This document shows positions 26,882 through 35,846 of a DNA stretch of 64,000 nt, one piece after another; position 1 is the stretch's first letter; each line of letters starts with the position of its first letter. Source of the stretch: Emticicia sp. CRIBPO (GTDB taxonomy: Bacteria > Bacteroidota > Bacteroidia > Cytophagales > Spirosomataceae). The position numbers and the translations under genes were made by a program. The stretch covers positions 124,001-188,000 of the forward strand of contig NZ_JAAAKV010000010.1 in assembly GCF_009905725.1 (NCBI RefSeq), written 5' to 3'. The notes beneath the pieces are model-generated. The model was given only the letters and a program-made list of their open reading frames with translations. It searched no databases and had not been told where the DNA came from.

Positions 26882-29800
26882 ATGAAAAAAACTCTACAAA
26901 AAGGGTTGCTAAGGTTTTTGAAAACCTCGGTAATCCAAATGTTTTTGGCCACCCTTTTCCTGGGTGTAAGTTATGCCAAAGCAAACCAGCCGGCGAAAAT
27001 CGCTGATGTTAATGTTTCCGGAAAAGTGACTGATTCAGAAAATGGAGATGCCATTCCCGGTGTAAGTGTTCTTATTAAAGGCGGAACCAAAGGAACCGTA
27101 ACCGACGCAAACGGTAGTTTCAGCCTGGTAGTGCCTGACGCAAAAGCAGTATTGGTATTCAGCTACGTTGGATATACTCCTCAGGAGGTTTTAGTGGGCA
27201 GTCAGACTTCACTTAATGTGCAGTTAAAATCAGATGCCAAAACACTCAGTGAAATTGTGGTGGTAGGATACGGAACTTCCAAAAAGACCGATCTTACCGG
27301 TTCAGTAAAATCTGTGAAAAGTGATGAGTTTAACAGAGGTATCATTAACTCACCTGAGCAGTTGCTTCAGGGTAAAGTAGCCGGTGTTAACGTGACTTCT
27401 GCCAGTGGTGAACCGGGCGGAGCCCAGGGGATCACCATAAGGGGTCCTGGAGGTGTGCGTACAGGAAGTACTCCGCTTTTTGTGGTAGATGGTCTGGCTC
27501 TTGATAACTCCGGTACAGGTGGAGGAGGAAACCCTCTTAACTTCCTGAACCCACAGGATATTGAATCAATTGACGTTTTGAAAGACGCTTCTGCTACAGC
27601 CATTTATGGTTCCCGCGGAGCGAACGGTGTGGTATTGATCACTACTAAAAAAGGCAAGGCGGGTACTTCTTCTTTAAACTATTCTACAAGTTTTGGTATC
27701 TCTAAGATCGCCAGGGCTTTGCCTGTGTTTACTGCAGATGAATACCGTACTGAAGTGCCAAAGCTGGGTGGTACACTTGAAGATCTGAAAGGAAATACAG
27801 ACTGGCAGAGTGAAGTAATGAGAACAGCCTATACTCAGAATCATAACCTGACTTTGGGTGGCGGTGCTGATAAACTGACTTATTATGCTTCGTTTGGTAT
27901 GCAAAAGCAGGAAGGTATCCTGAAAAATAACAATATCGACAGATATACCGGACGTATTAATGTAACTCAGAAGTTTCTGGACGACAGACTTAATGTAGAT
28001 GCCAACCTTACTGTGACTTCTGTTTCAAATGTAAGACCTCCGATTGAAGGTATGATCGGTAATGCTATTTCTACCAACCCGACTTACCCGGCTTATGATA
28101 AAGATGGTAATCCTGCTTTTTATCCGAACCTTGTGAACCCGCTGATCAGCTTAAAACTGAACAAAGAAGTTACAAAGACCGGAAGAATAATGGGTAATAT
28201 TTCACCTTCATTCAAAATCACCAAAGACCTGGTTTATCGTTTGAATTTCGGTATTGACAATGCTAATTCAGTAAGAGACGTTCAGTCGCTAGCCAATGCG
28301 GTACCTCTTCAGGACGGTAGATTGGATACCTATATTAAAACCAACAATAACAGCCTGATCGAAAACTACCTGACTTACGGAAAGCAGTTCGGTAAGAACA
28401 ATATTTCTGCATTGGTAGGTCATTCATATCAGAAAATATTCATCCAGGAGCGTTGGTCAAGTATCAACAAATTCCCGATTTCTGATATCGAGCCTATCTA
28501 TAACCCGGGCTTGGGTCAGGAACTTACGCTTGCCAACAACAAACCGGGCGGATATGCGGTTAAAAACGAACTTCAGTCGTTCTTCTCAAGGGTAAACTAC
28601 CAGTTTGACGACAAGTACCTTTTCACTGCCACAGTTCGTGCAGATGGATCGTCTAAATTCGGTGCCAACAACAAGTACGGGGTATTCCCTTCGTTCTCTG
28701 CAGGTTGGAGAATCTCTGAAGAAGACTTCCTTAAGTCTTCATCACGCATCAGTGAGTTGAAACTGAGAGCAGGTTGGGGACAAACCGGTAACCAGGAAAT
28801 TCCTTCCAAAATTACCCAGCCCTTATTTACTTCTGTAGTGTCGGGAAGTACAAGTTACCCGCTTATTGAAGGAGCTTATCCTGCAGGTACTACTTATACA
28901 AGACTGGCCAATCCGGATATCCAGTGGGAAGTTTCAACACAGACCAACATCGGACTTGACTTCGGATTCCTGAACGGAGCTCTTTCAGGTTCGGTAGATT
29001 ACTTCAACAAGGTTTCCAACAATATCCTGCTTGAGGTAATTCCTTCAGATCCTGTACAGCCTGCCGGTACTTTCTGGACCAACGTGAAAGATATGACCAT
29101 TACCAACAAAGGTCTTGAAATAGAATTGAGTTACAGACGCAAAACAAACAGCGGCTTCAGCTATGGTGTTGGCGGTAATGTTACTTTTATTAACAATGTC
29201 GTTAAAAACTCTCCTTACTCAGTGATTCCTTCGGGAAGTGCTTCTGGTTCAGGACTGACTTCTGCTACCATCAACGGGTACATCAACAACGAACCAATCG
29301 GAACATTCTTCCTGAAAGATTTTACAGGATTTGACGACAAGGGAATCAGTAAATACAGAGATGTGGATGGTGACGGTATTATCGGCGACAAAGACAGGGT
29401 AGCGGTAGGCAGTGCTTTACCTACCATGCAGTATAACTTCTTCGGAAACGCAGGATTCAAAGGTTTTGATCTGATCATTAACTTTAATGGTGTAAGAGGT
29501 AACAAAATCTATGATAACACAGCCAACTCTAACTTCTACAAGCTGCGTCTGTCGAAAGGTATCAACACGACTCCGGAAGCCATTGCTTCTCCGACAGAAT
29601 CTGTAAACAATGCGGCCCCGGTTTCTTCAAGATATCTGAAAGACGGAGCGTACCTGAGATTAAACAACCTGGCGTTGGGGTATACATTCAACACCCAGGC
29701 ATTAGGCATCAGCAAATGGGTTTCTTCATTGAGATTGTCTGCCACAGGTCAGAATCTTTTCGTAGCGACTAAATATAACGGATATGATCCGGAAGTGAAT

Positions 29801-29899
29801 ACTGACAGAACAGTCAACGGGATATCTTCGTATGGTATCGATTATTTAAGCTATCCTAAGGCTCGCTCGGTAGTGTTTGGATTAAATCTAACATTTTAA
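26882..29899 (+). CDS. SusC/RagA family TonB-linked outer-membrane transporter
   Basis: Outer-membrane channel that works with a SusD lipoprotein lid and TonB to import glycans or peptides. The 1005-residue product starts with a long signal peptide, then a carboxypeptidase-regulatory-like domain (VSGKVTDSENGDAIPGVSVL ... FSYVGYTPQEV, residues about 43-120), a TonB box region (SEIVVVGYGTSKK near 125-137), a plug with IRGPGGVRTGSTPLFVVDG and AIYGSRGANGVVLITTKKG, and a 22-stranded barrel ending in VVFGLNLTF. It lacks an N-terminal anti-sigma-interacting STN domain. SusD follows after 13 bases, so they are one operon. No glycoside hydrolase, sigma factor or FecR is adjacent, so the nutrient is unknown. 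Confidence 0.96.
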   Translation: MKKTLQKGLLRFLKTSVIQMFLATLFLGVSYAKANQPAKIADVNVSGKVTDSENGDAIPGVSVLIKGGTKGTVTDANGSFSLVVPDAKAVLVFSYVGYTPQEVLVGSQTSLNVQLKSDAKTLSEIVVVGYGTSKKTDLTGSVKSVKSDEFNRGIINSPEQLLQGKVAGVNVTSASGEPGGAQGITIRGPGGVRTGSTPLFVVDGLALDNSGTGGGGNPLNFLNPQDIESIDVLKDASATAIYGSRGANGVVLITTKKGKAGTSSLNYSTSFGISKIARALPVFTADEYRTEVPKLGGTLEDLKGNTDWQSEVMRTAYTQNHNLTLGGGADKLTYYASFGMQKQEGILKNNNIDRYTGRINVTQKFLDDRLNVDANLTVTSVSNVRPPIEGMIGNAISTNPTYPAYDKDGNPAFYPNLVNPLISLKLNKEVTKTGRIMGNISPSFKITKDLVYRLNFGIDNANSVRDVQSLANAVPLQDGRLDTYIKTNNNSLIENYLTYGKQFGKNNISALVGHSYQKIFIQERWSSINKFPISDIEPIYNPGLGQELTLANNKPGGYAVKNELQSFFSRVNYQFDDKYLFTATVRADGSSKFGANNKYGVFPSFSAGWRISEEDFLKSSSRISELKLRAGWGQTGNQEIPSKITQPLFTSVVSGSTSYPLIEGAYPAGTTYTRLANPDIQWEVSTQTNIGLDFGFLNGALSGSVDYFNKVSNNILLEVIPSDPVQPAGTFWTNVKDMTITNKGLEIELSYRRKTNSGFSYGVGGNVTFINNVVKNSPYSVIPSGSASGSGLTSATINGYINNEPIGTFFLKDFTGFDDKGISKYRDVDGDGIIGDKDRVAVGSALPTMQYNFFGNAGFKGFDLIINFNGVRGNKIYDNTANSNFYKLRLSKGINTTPEAIASPTESVNNAAPVSSRYLKDGAYLRLNNLALGYTFNTQALGISKWVSSLRLSATGQNLFVATKYNGYDPEVNTDRTVNGISSYGIDYLSYPKARSVVFGLNLTF

Positions 29900-29912
29900 T
29901 TTTACTGAAAAC

Positions 29913-31598
29913 ATGAAAAAGACCATCATATTTTTCTCCGTAATTCTCGGGACTTTCGCTTTCGAAAGTTGCACCGACCTTCAGGAACAGATCCTGGATG
30001 AGACCCAGGCTACCAAGCTGACAGACAAGCAGGCCGCTGACGGAATCATCGCCCCGGTTTATGCCAGGATGCCGGATCTGTTTACCCATACCAATTATTT
30101 CGCTCTTCAGGAGATTTCAACCGACGAAGCCATCCTTCCATACAGAGGGGGTACCGACTGGGGTGATAATGGTATTTACCTGGCTATGCATGCCCATACT
30201 TACCAGAGTACCGATCCTAACCTCAGAAACACCTGGAACCTGATTCTTCAGGGTATTTCAAGGTCGATTACTGCGATCAATACACTTCCTACGTTGAACG
30301 ACCCGAGTACCAAAACCTATCTTGCTGAAGCGAGAGCGATGAGGGCTTATTATAACATGCTGGCCCTTGATCTTTATGGTGTGGCTTTTGTGAAAGAAGA
30401 TATCGGAGCTGTATCGAAGATCATCAGGGGAGAGGAAGCTTTTCAATATATTAAAAATGAATTGCTTGCTGCTGAACCGAACCTGGAAACTACTGTAGGT
30501 CCTGGCCGCATTACCAAAGGTGGTGCATGGGGACTTTTGGCCCGTTTGTATCTGAATGCAGCCGTTTACCGCGATATATATGCAGCCAACTTCACCTTTA
30601 AGGCTGAAGAAATGGATAAGGTGATTGAATACTGTGATAAAATTATTTCTTCTGGTCAATACCAGCTTTCTGCTGATTACTTCTCTATTTTCGGAGACGC
30701 CAATCACAGCAACAAGGAATTGATTTTTGCGATGGACCAGAGAGCTGACCTGAACGGCCACAACCGTATGGCTTATTTCTCTCTTTCAGGTGACCAGTTT
30801 CCTTTACCGGCCTATCCTAACGCCAACGGAACTGATGGTCCTGGTATCACTTCAGATTTCTACCAAACCTGGGTACAGGAATATGCTCCGCTAGACCCTA
30901 AGGCAGATCCGAGATTCTATAAAGAAAATCTTTCTACCTACAGCAACCAGGCTGATACCTGTATCGCGGCTGAAAACTTTAATATCAACAGAGGTATTCT
31001 CAGAGGTCAGCAATACGGTCTGATCCGTAAAAACGGTGTATTTTTGAAATGCCCGGACGGAAGAATGAAAGTGGGTAAATTATTCAATGATACCCGTAAC
31101 AGACCAACCAGCCCGGTTGTTTTCACTGAGAAAATTGACTTTACTGTAGCAGGAAGTGATTACAGCACAGGCTACAGGGTTGAAAAATATGAATTCAGCA
31201 AGAAATCGGTAAGCGGAAGAAACTTCGGTGAAGCGGATATCGTATTTATCCGTCTGGCTGATATTTATATGATGCGTGCTGAAGCCAAATTGAGAAAAAG
31301 CAATGATGCAGCAGCTGCTTTGGCTGATGTAAATATTGTAAGAGCTTCAAGGACAGCAACTACACCTCCTCCGGCCCTTAAAGCCATGTCTTTGGATATT
31401 CTTTTCAGAGAGCGTGGATTTGAGTTCTACTGGGAAATGTTAAGACGCAGCGACATGATCCGTTTCGGAAAATATGAAGGAACATGGACTGAAAAAACCA
31501 ATTCAGATAAACAGAAAAGAATCTTCCCGATTCCGCAAACGGCTATCGACGGAGCTTCCAACCTTCCGGGTTATCTGAAACAAAACCCTGGTTATTAA
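29913..31598 (+). CDS. SusD/RagB family nutrient-binding lipoprotein
   Basis: Surface lipoprotein partner of the SusC-type transporter just upstream. MKKTIIFFSVILGTFAFESC is a lipoprotein signal with Cys20. The TPR-like part (about 30-300: AEARAMRAYYNMLALDLYGV) and the C-terminal RagB/SusD domain (ADIVFIRLADIYMMRAEAKLR ... FRERGFEFYWEMLRRSDMIRF) are complete in 561 residues. GVAFVKEDIG is the usual loop after the first TPR block. The ligand cannot be deduced. A strong terminator ends the operon. Confidence 0.96.
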   Translation: MKKTIIFFSVILGTFAFESCTDLQEQILDETQATKLTDKQAADGIIAPVYARMPDLFTHTNYFALQEISTDEAILPYRGGTDWGDNGIYLAMHAHTYQSTDPNLRNTWNLILQGISRSITAINTLPTLNDPSTKTYLAEARAMRAYYNMLALDLYGVAFVKEDIGAVSKIIRGEEAFQYIKNELLAAEPNLETTVGPGRITKGGAWGLLARLYLNAAVYRDIYAANFTFKAEEMDKVIEYCDKIISSGQYQLSADYFSIFGDANHSNKELIFAMDQRADLNGHNRMAYFSLSGDQFPLPAYPNANGTDGPGITSDFYQTWVQEYAPLDPKADPRFYKENLSTYSNQADTCIAAENFNINRGILRGQQYGLIRKNGVFLKCPDGRMKVGKLFNDTRNRPTSPVVFTEKIDFTVAGSDYSTGYRVEKYEFSKKSVSGRNFGEADIVFIRLADIYMMRAEAKLRKSNDAAAALADVNIVRASRTATTPPPALKAMSLDILFRERGFEFYWEMLRRSDMIRFGKYEGTWTEKTNSDKQKRIFPIPQTAIDGASNLPGYLKQNPGY

Positions 31599-31613
31599 GT
31601 TTTACGTTCTGAT

Positions 31614-31649
31614 AAAAGCTATGGAGAGTATTTACACTCCATAGCTTTT
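31614..31649 (+). terminator. intrinsic terminator of the susCD operon
   Basis: A 13-bp perfect stem (AAAAGCTATGGAG with CTCCATAGCTTTT, 31614-31626 and 31637-31649) is followed by TTT and then TTGTTTATAA. Confidence 0.92.
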
Positions 31650-31725
31650 TTTGTTTATAAACTATCTGTGACTTACTTTATCTGTTATTTTTAAGCATTA
31701 TTCAACCTAATCAATACCAGCCTTA

Positions 31726-33030
31726 ATGAAAAAACTAATTTCTCCGAAAAGAGCCCTCATTTGTTTGCTTTTTCTTTTTTCTTTTTCCGGTTTCTTTGCC
31801 CGCTCCCAAAGTCATGAATTCATCTTTGGCGATGCGTTGCCGGACGCTCCGGAGTTAGCCGCCCGCGGCGATTTTAAGGTGGGTGTTCAGACCATTTCTG
31901 TAGTGAACAAGGGCCAGATCGATATCCTGAAATCAAAAGCGGGAGTAGAGCCGGTTTATGACAGAAACCTCAAACTTGAAGTCTGGTATCCCGCAACGCT
32001 GGCTCAGGGACAGGATGAAATCGTTGCCTACGACCAGGTAATGGGGGCATCCAACGACCCTAAGCGGCCTTTGATCCCTTTTAAGTTTAACGGCAGAGCT
32101 GCCAGAAATGCACAGGCACTTAAAACACAGGGAGCGTTCCCTCTGATTATTGTGTCACATGGCTACCTGGGATCCAGATTATTATTGACCTACCTTACTG
32201 AAAACCTGGCCTCCAAGGGCTATGTGGTAGTGGCCATAGACCATACCGAATCTACTTTTGGTGATGCAGGTGGTTTCACCAGTACACTTCTGAACCGGTC
32301 GAAGGATATATTATTTGTGCTAAATCAGATAGCGGATCTGAGTAAACCCACTTCTGACAGTTTTTTAAAGGGTTTGGTTGATGCAGGTAACACAGGTTTA
32401 ATCGGCTATTCAATGGGAGGTTTCGGTGTTTTGAACGCTTCCGGTGCCGGTTATAGTCCCCAGATGGCAAAGCTTTTCGGCGGAATGACCGGTGGCAGCA
32501 AGGCCATTGAAACAAGGATGACCGGTAATCCTGAATTTAACGCTTCCAATGATCCGCGGATCAAAGCGGTGGTGGCGTTTGCTCCGTGGGGTATGCAGCG
32601 GGGTGTCTGGGATGCAGAAGGTTTAAAAGGACTGAAAGTGCCCGTTTTCTTTGTAGCGGGTGATCAGGATGATATCTCTGGATATAAAGACGGAATTAAG
32701 GCCATTTATGAAGGAGCCGTTAATTCGGACAGGTATCTGCTGACTTATGCGAACGCCCGTCATAATGTGGCTCCAAACCCTCCGCCTCATGAGTCGTTGA
32801 AGTCGGGTTTGTCTATTGATGAATACTATCGCTATGCCGAACCGGCGTGGAATGAGAAACGCATCAACAACATCAATCAGCATTTTGTGACCGCGTTCAT
32901 GGGAATACACCTGGGCAAAAAGGATTATGCTAAATTCCTTGATCTTAAGGGGGATTCAAACGAAAAAACGTGGACAGGATTTAAACCAAGGTCATCAACA
33001 GGACTACAGCTGCTGCATGCAAAACCATAA
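31726..33030 (+). CDS. exported alpha/beta hydrolase, dienelactone-hydrolase/PAF-acetylhydrolase-like
   Basis: Secreted serine hydrolase of 434 residues with signal peptide (1-28). The nucleophile elbow GYSMGGFG has Ser229, the acid is probably Asp313 or Asp316 in AGDQDDISG, and the base His346 in ARHNVAP. The oxyanion region is VSHGYLGSR near 144. The overall arrangement resembles predicted dienelactone hydrolases and platelet-activating-factor acetylhydrolases, which cut esters of diverse small substrates. It follows susCD after a terminator, so it may or may not be functionally linked. Substrate unknown. Confidence 0.85.
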   Translation: MKKLISPKRALICLLFLFSFSGFFARSQSHEFIFGDALPDAPELAARGDFKVGVQTISVVNKGQIDILKSKAGVEPVYDRNLKLEVWYPATLAQGQDEIVAYDQVMGASNDPKRPLIPFKFNGRAARNAQALKTQGAFPLIIVSHGYLGSRLLLTYLTENLASKGYVVVAIDHTESTFGDAGGFTSTLLNRSKDILFVLNQIADLSKPTSDSFLKGLVDAGNTGLIGYSMGGFGVLNASGAGYSPQMAKLFGGMTGGSKAIETRMTGNPEFNASNDPRIKAVVAFAPWGMQRGVWDAEGLKGLKVPVFFVAGDQDDISGYKDGIKAIYEGAVNSDRYLLTYANARHNVAPNPPPHESLKSGLSIDEYYRYAEPAWNEKRINNINQHFVTAFMGIHLGKKDYAKFLDLKGDSNEKTWTGFKPRSSTGLQLLHAKP

Positions 33031-33171
33031 GATAAAAGAATAAAATGATTTGGGAGAGAAAAACGTTGAAGATGTAAAATCAGGCAGTTGAAGTTAAAAC
33101 GACCAAAGTGCCCGGAAAGTTTCATGCTTGAAAAATTATCGCATTATTTTTCAAAATAAATCACGCTTTTG

Positions 33172-33495
33172 ATGAAACAATCATTTATTTATAAAATCGA
33201 GGTAAATTATATCAACAACCTGGTAGGCATAAAGCAAAGTCTGCCGGTTGTTTCTTATTTTTCCAATCTCAAAATCGCTTTGGAGAGTATCTTCTCAATA
33301 CTAGCTTTAAGAGGGTGGGATGATCACAAAATAAACTATACGGCAGTTTACCGATCCATTAAAGACCGGGGGAAGTATGTGGCAGAGTTTAGCCTGAAAA
33401 ATGTAAAGATATTCAGACTGGAAATTTCCAAAGTGATTATGAACCCCGCTTTAAGTGACCTGGGAATAGATCAGAAGCCTCACATAGAGGCCTGA
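33172..33495 (+). CDS. unknown 107-residue protein
   Basis: I do not recognise this product. From the ATG at 33172 (a TTG directly before it is less likely) it reads MKQSFIYKIEVNYINNLVGI with two mildly hydrophobic stretches, then RGWDDHKINYTAVYRSIKDRGKYVAEFSLKNVKIFRLEISKVIMNP, which looks like alternating beta strands. There is no signal peptide. Its last 16 bases overlap the 3' end of the convergent DUF4056 gene. The composition is protein-like, but with no family and an antisense overlap I keep confidence moderate. Confidence 0.55.
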   Translation: MKQSFIYKIEVNYINNLVGIKQSLPVVSYFSNLKIALESIFSILALRGWDDHKINYTAVYRSIKDRGKYVAEFSLKNVKIFRLEISKVIMNPALSDLGIDQKPHIEA

Positions 33496-34553
33496 TTGCG
33501 GGCCGTCATTTTGCTCCGTTGTTCAGCATATCTGATTAGTGCAGGAAAATCATGCTGCGTAATTTTGCGTTTCTCCGGGTCAATATTGATTTTTTTGAGC
33601 GGGAACCTCATGTTTACTTTAATGTCAAGTTCATAAAAATCATTGATGGAAGATCCGGAGGCAGTAAGTTTTGGCACATACAATTTAAAATCTCCTGCAT
33701 TCAGTTGAGTGGTGTCCTGGTTGATCACCAGCGGACTGACCACGTCATATACCTCAAATTGTCTCTTCAGCAAAACGTTTCTGCTGGGTAACTTGGCCTT
33801 TTCTGACCACCATATTTCTTTGACCGCATTCATGGCCTCGTAGGTTTCCAGGTCGGTAGTTACCGCTCCCAGATTTTTAAGGGTTTCGGATACAAGCAGA
33901 GTCATCGCCTCTTCATAAGGAAGGTCGCTTTTCAGTGCTTTCATGCCCAATTGAACACCAAGGAGGTTGGAATAAGCATCCTCTACCGAAAAACTGGAGT
34001 AACGCTCCGGAACCATCGGGATATATGAAGCTCCGAACCAGGTGGATATCTCATGCCAGACCGATAAGTCATAGGCAATTTTACCCGCCAGTGTAATTAC
34101 GTCCTCGTCACTGATGTTTTCAGGTAAATTGAGATGAAGATTTTTAGAACCTCCTTCATAACCCAATCTAAGAGAAGCTGTCTGCTTTGACGGAGCTGAT
34201 TTAATGAAATTATACAGATAGGCTGTCCAGTCAGCCATATCCCTCAGGTGGCCCATGTCTATAAAACCTCCGTTGCGGGTATAAATGATGCCGTTTTCTT
34301 CTTCCTTATTTCCCAGGTATTTATGGTCGCCCATTTTTTCAGGATTGGTGATGTCTGTGACCCTGACAAACGGAAGTCCGCTCACCCGTACATCGGCCCC
34401 GAACGAACAGCATGTTCTGATGATTCTCGGAGGAGGGGTGTTGAGGTTTTTCTGGTCAAGAACCGGAGATTTTGATAATGCTGACAGCGAGCATAATGTA
34501 ATCAACAAGCCGGAAATTCCCAGCTTTTGAGTGTAAAGTGATTTTAATTTCAT
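33480..34553 (-). CDS. exported DUF4056 family protein
   Basis: 357-residue secreted protein. Residues 1-28 form a signal peptide. The block PPRIIRTCCSFGADVRVSGLPFV, then DHKYLG, NGIIYTRNGGFIDMGHLRDMADWTAYL (residues about 40-110) is the DUF4056 signature. SVWHEISTWFGASYIPMVPERYSSFSVEDAYSNLLG follows near residues 165-200; the HE pair and the conserved histidine, glutamate and aspartate residues suggest an enzyme, possibly metal dependent, but no activity is known for the family. It overlaps the small unknown gene at its 3' end. Confidence 0.88.
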   Translation of the reverse strand: MKLKSLYTQKLGISGLLITLCSLSALSKSPVLDQKNLNTPPPRIIRTCCSFGADVRVSGLPFVRVTDITNPEKMGDHKYLGNKEEENGIIYTRNGGFIDMGHLRDMADWTAYLYNFIKSAPSKQTASLRLGYEGGSKNLHLNLPENISDEDVITLAGKIAYDLSVWHEISTWFGASYIPMVPERYSSFSVEDAYSNLLGVQLGMKALKSDLPYEEAMTLLVSETLKNLGAVTTDLETYEAMNAVKEIWWSEKAKLPSRNVLLKRQFEVYDVVSPLVINQDTTQLNAGDFKLYVPKLTASGSSINDFYELDIKVNMRFPLKKINIDPEKRKITQHDFPALIRYAEQRSKMTARNQASM

Positions 34554-34753
34554 TTTGTTAATCCGGGGTGTAGAGTCAGAACGAAAGTCTGGTAAATGAT
34601 TTCAATTTCTTTTTATTAGCTTAATACATAATTTACAATATAAACGCATGATCGTTTATGAATGGTATTTTATTAAACCCAAAAAAAGTCAGAAACGTTT
34701 GATTCTTAGAAGATTATTTTTGCAGCCTCAGAAATATATGAATACCGTCAGCA

Positions 34754-34797
34754 GAAGGGTTTACCAAAAAAGGTTTGCCTGAAACCGGTAAACCTTC
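34754..34797. repeat. nested inverted repeat downstream of the enoyl-CoA hydratase gene
   Basis: GAAGGGTTTACC pairs with GGTAAACCTTC (one bulged G), and between them GGTTT pairs with AAACC. The sequence can fold as a branched or bulged hairpin. No T run follows on either strand, so a terminator role is doubtful. Confidence 0.45.
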
Positions 34798-34832
34798 CTG
34801 GTAAAAGTAATATTTTGAGATACTCGGGAGTC

Positions 34833-35615
34833 TTATTCTCCTTTAAATACAGGGGGTCTTTTTTGCAGAAAAGACATAACACCCTCTGCGAAATCGTGGG
34901 TAAAACCGCAGGCGGTCTGGGCTTCGGCCTCCATTTCGAGGACCTCTTCAAGACTGCTTTCGTATGTTTTATTTAATATTTGTTTCATTAATCCGATAGA
35001 GCGGGTCGGTGCCTGGGTATAATAGGCGAGTAATTTTTCAACTTCCCCGGCCAGGTTCTCTACAGGAACACTTTTGCTCACCAGTCCCAATGAAAGAGCT
35101 TCTGTCATATATATCTTCCGGCCGGAGCTGAACAGTTCAAAAGCCCTTTGCATTCCTACAATACGAGGAAGGAAAAACATGGAGCCTGCATCCGGCATCA
35201 GGCCTATGCCCACGAAAAGTTCAGTCATATAGGTGTCATCGCGGGCAATGATCAGGTCGCAGGCCAGGGCAAGCGACATCCCGGCTCCTGCTGCGATACC
35301 GTTAAGGCAGCAAATCACAGGTTTCGGAATATTTCTTATCGCCAGGATCAGAGGGTTATAGGTAGCCCGGAGTGTAGCCCCGAGTTCAGTATTACCACCC
35401 GAAAGTCCTGCCTTAAGATCTGCTCCTGAGCAAAACGCTTTTTCACCGCCACCAGTCAGCAATACAACCCTGACGTCTTTATCTTCATGACAATCCCTGA
35501 TGGCTTCTGTAAGTTCAGTTAAAAGTTTGGCATTGAGGGCATTAAATACCTCAGGGCGATTGATGATGATCCTGCCGATATGGTTTTCTTTGGAGAATAA
35601 TATGGTTTCGAACAT
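34833..35615 (-). CDS. enoyl-CoA hydratase/isomerase family protein, PaaG-like
   Basis: Crotonase-fold enzyme of 260 residues. The oxyanion-hole blocks are EKAFCSGADLKAG (residues about 58-70) and ICCLNGIAAGAGMSLALACDLIIA (about 99-122). In place of the catalytic Glu pair of hydratases there is GIGLMPDAGSMFFLPR, where Asp in PDAG matches the nucleophile of PaaG and related isomerases, so a ring-1,2-epoxyphenylacetyl-CoA isomerase or another double-bond isomerase is more likely than a hydratase. No phenylacetate pathway genes are adjacent, so the substrate is open. The gene stands alone. Confidence 0.9.
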   Translation of the reverse strand: MFETILFSKENHIGRIIINRPEVFNALNAKLLTELTEAIRDCHEDKDVRVVLLTGGGEKAFCSGADLKAGLSGGNTELGATLRATYNPLILAIRNIPKPVICCLNGIAAGAGMSLALACDLIIARDDTYMTELFVGIGLMPDAGSMFFLPRIVGMQRAFELFSSGRKIYMTEALSLGLVSKSVPVENLAGEVEKLLAYYTQAPTRSIGLMKQILNKTYESSLEEVLEMEAEAQTACGFTHDFAEGVMSFLQKRPPVFKGE

Positions 35616-35781
35616 TATCCGTTTTTTTTAATGAAGTGTTAATTTTAGGTTGATAAAACCCGTATTTCCGCGTTTATAAGCCTGTTTTGGCTATAAAAAA
35701 TCAAAAATAGGGTATACATACATTGCTAAATGTATACTGAAAGATAGAATATTTTTGTGGTTTTAAAAACATTTTGAATTC

Positions 35782-35816
35782 TTTGGGATACAATTTAAAC
35801 CAACAACCTATATTTG
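35782..35816 (+). promoter_or_regulatory. kup promoter (TTTG-N23-TATATTTG)
   Basis: TTTG at 35782-35785 and TATATTTG at 35809-35816 are separated by 23 bases, slightly longer than the common 19-21. The box lies 30 bases before the ATG at 35847. Confidence 0.5.
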
Positions 35817-35846
35817 TGAGCTTTTTTAAACAGTACTATGTTATAA

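Noticed and set aside
34754-34797. Inverted repeat as a transcription terminator
   Set aside because: No T run follows on either strand; it is kept only as a structural repeat.
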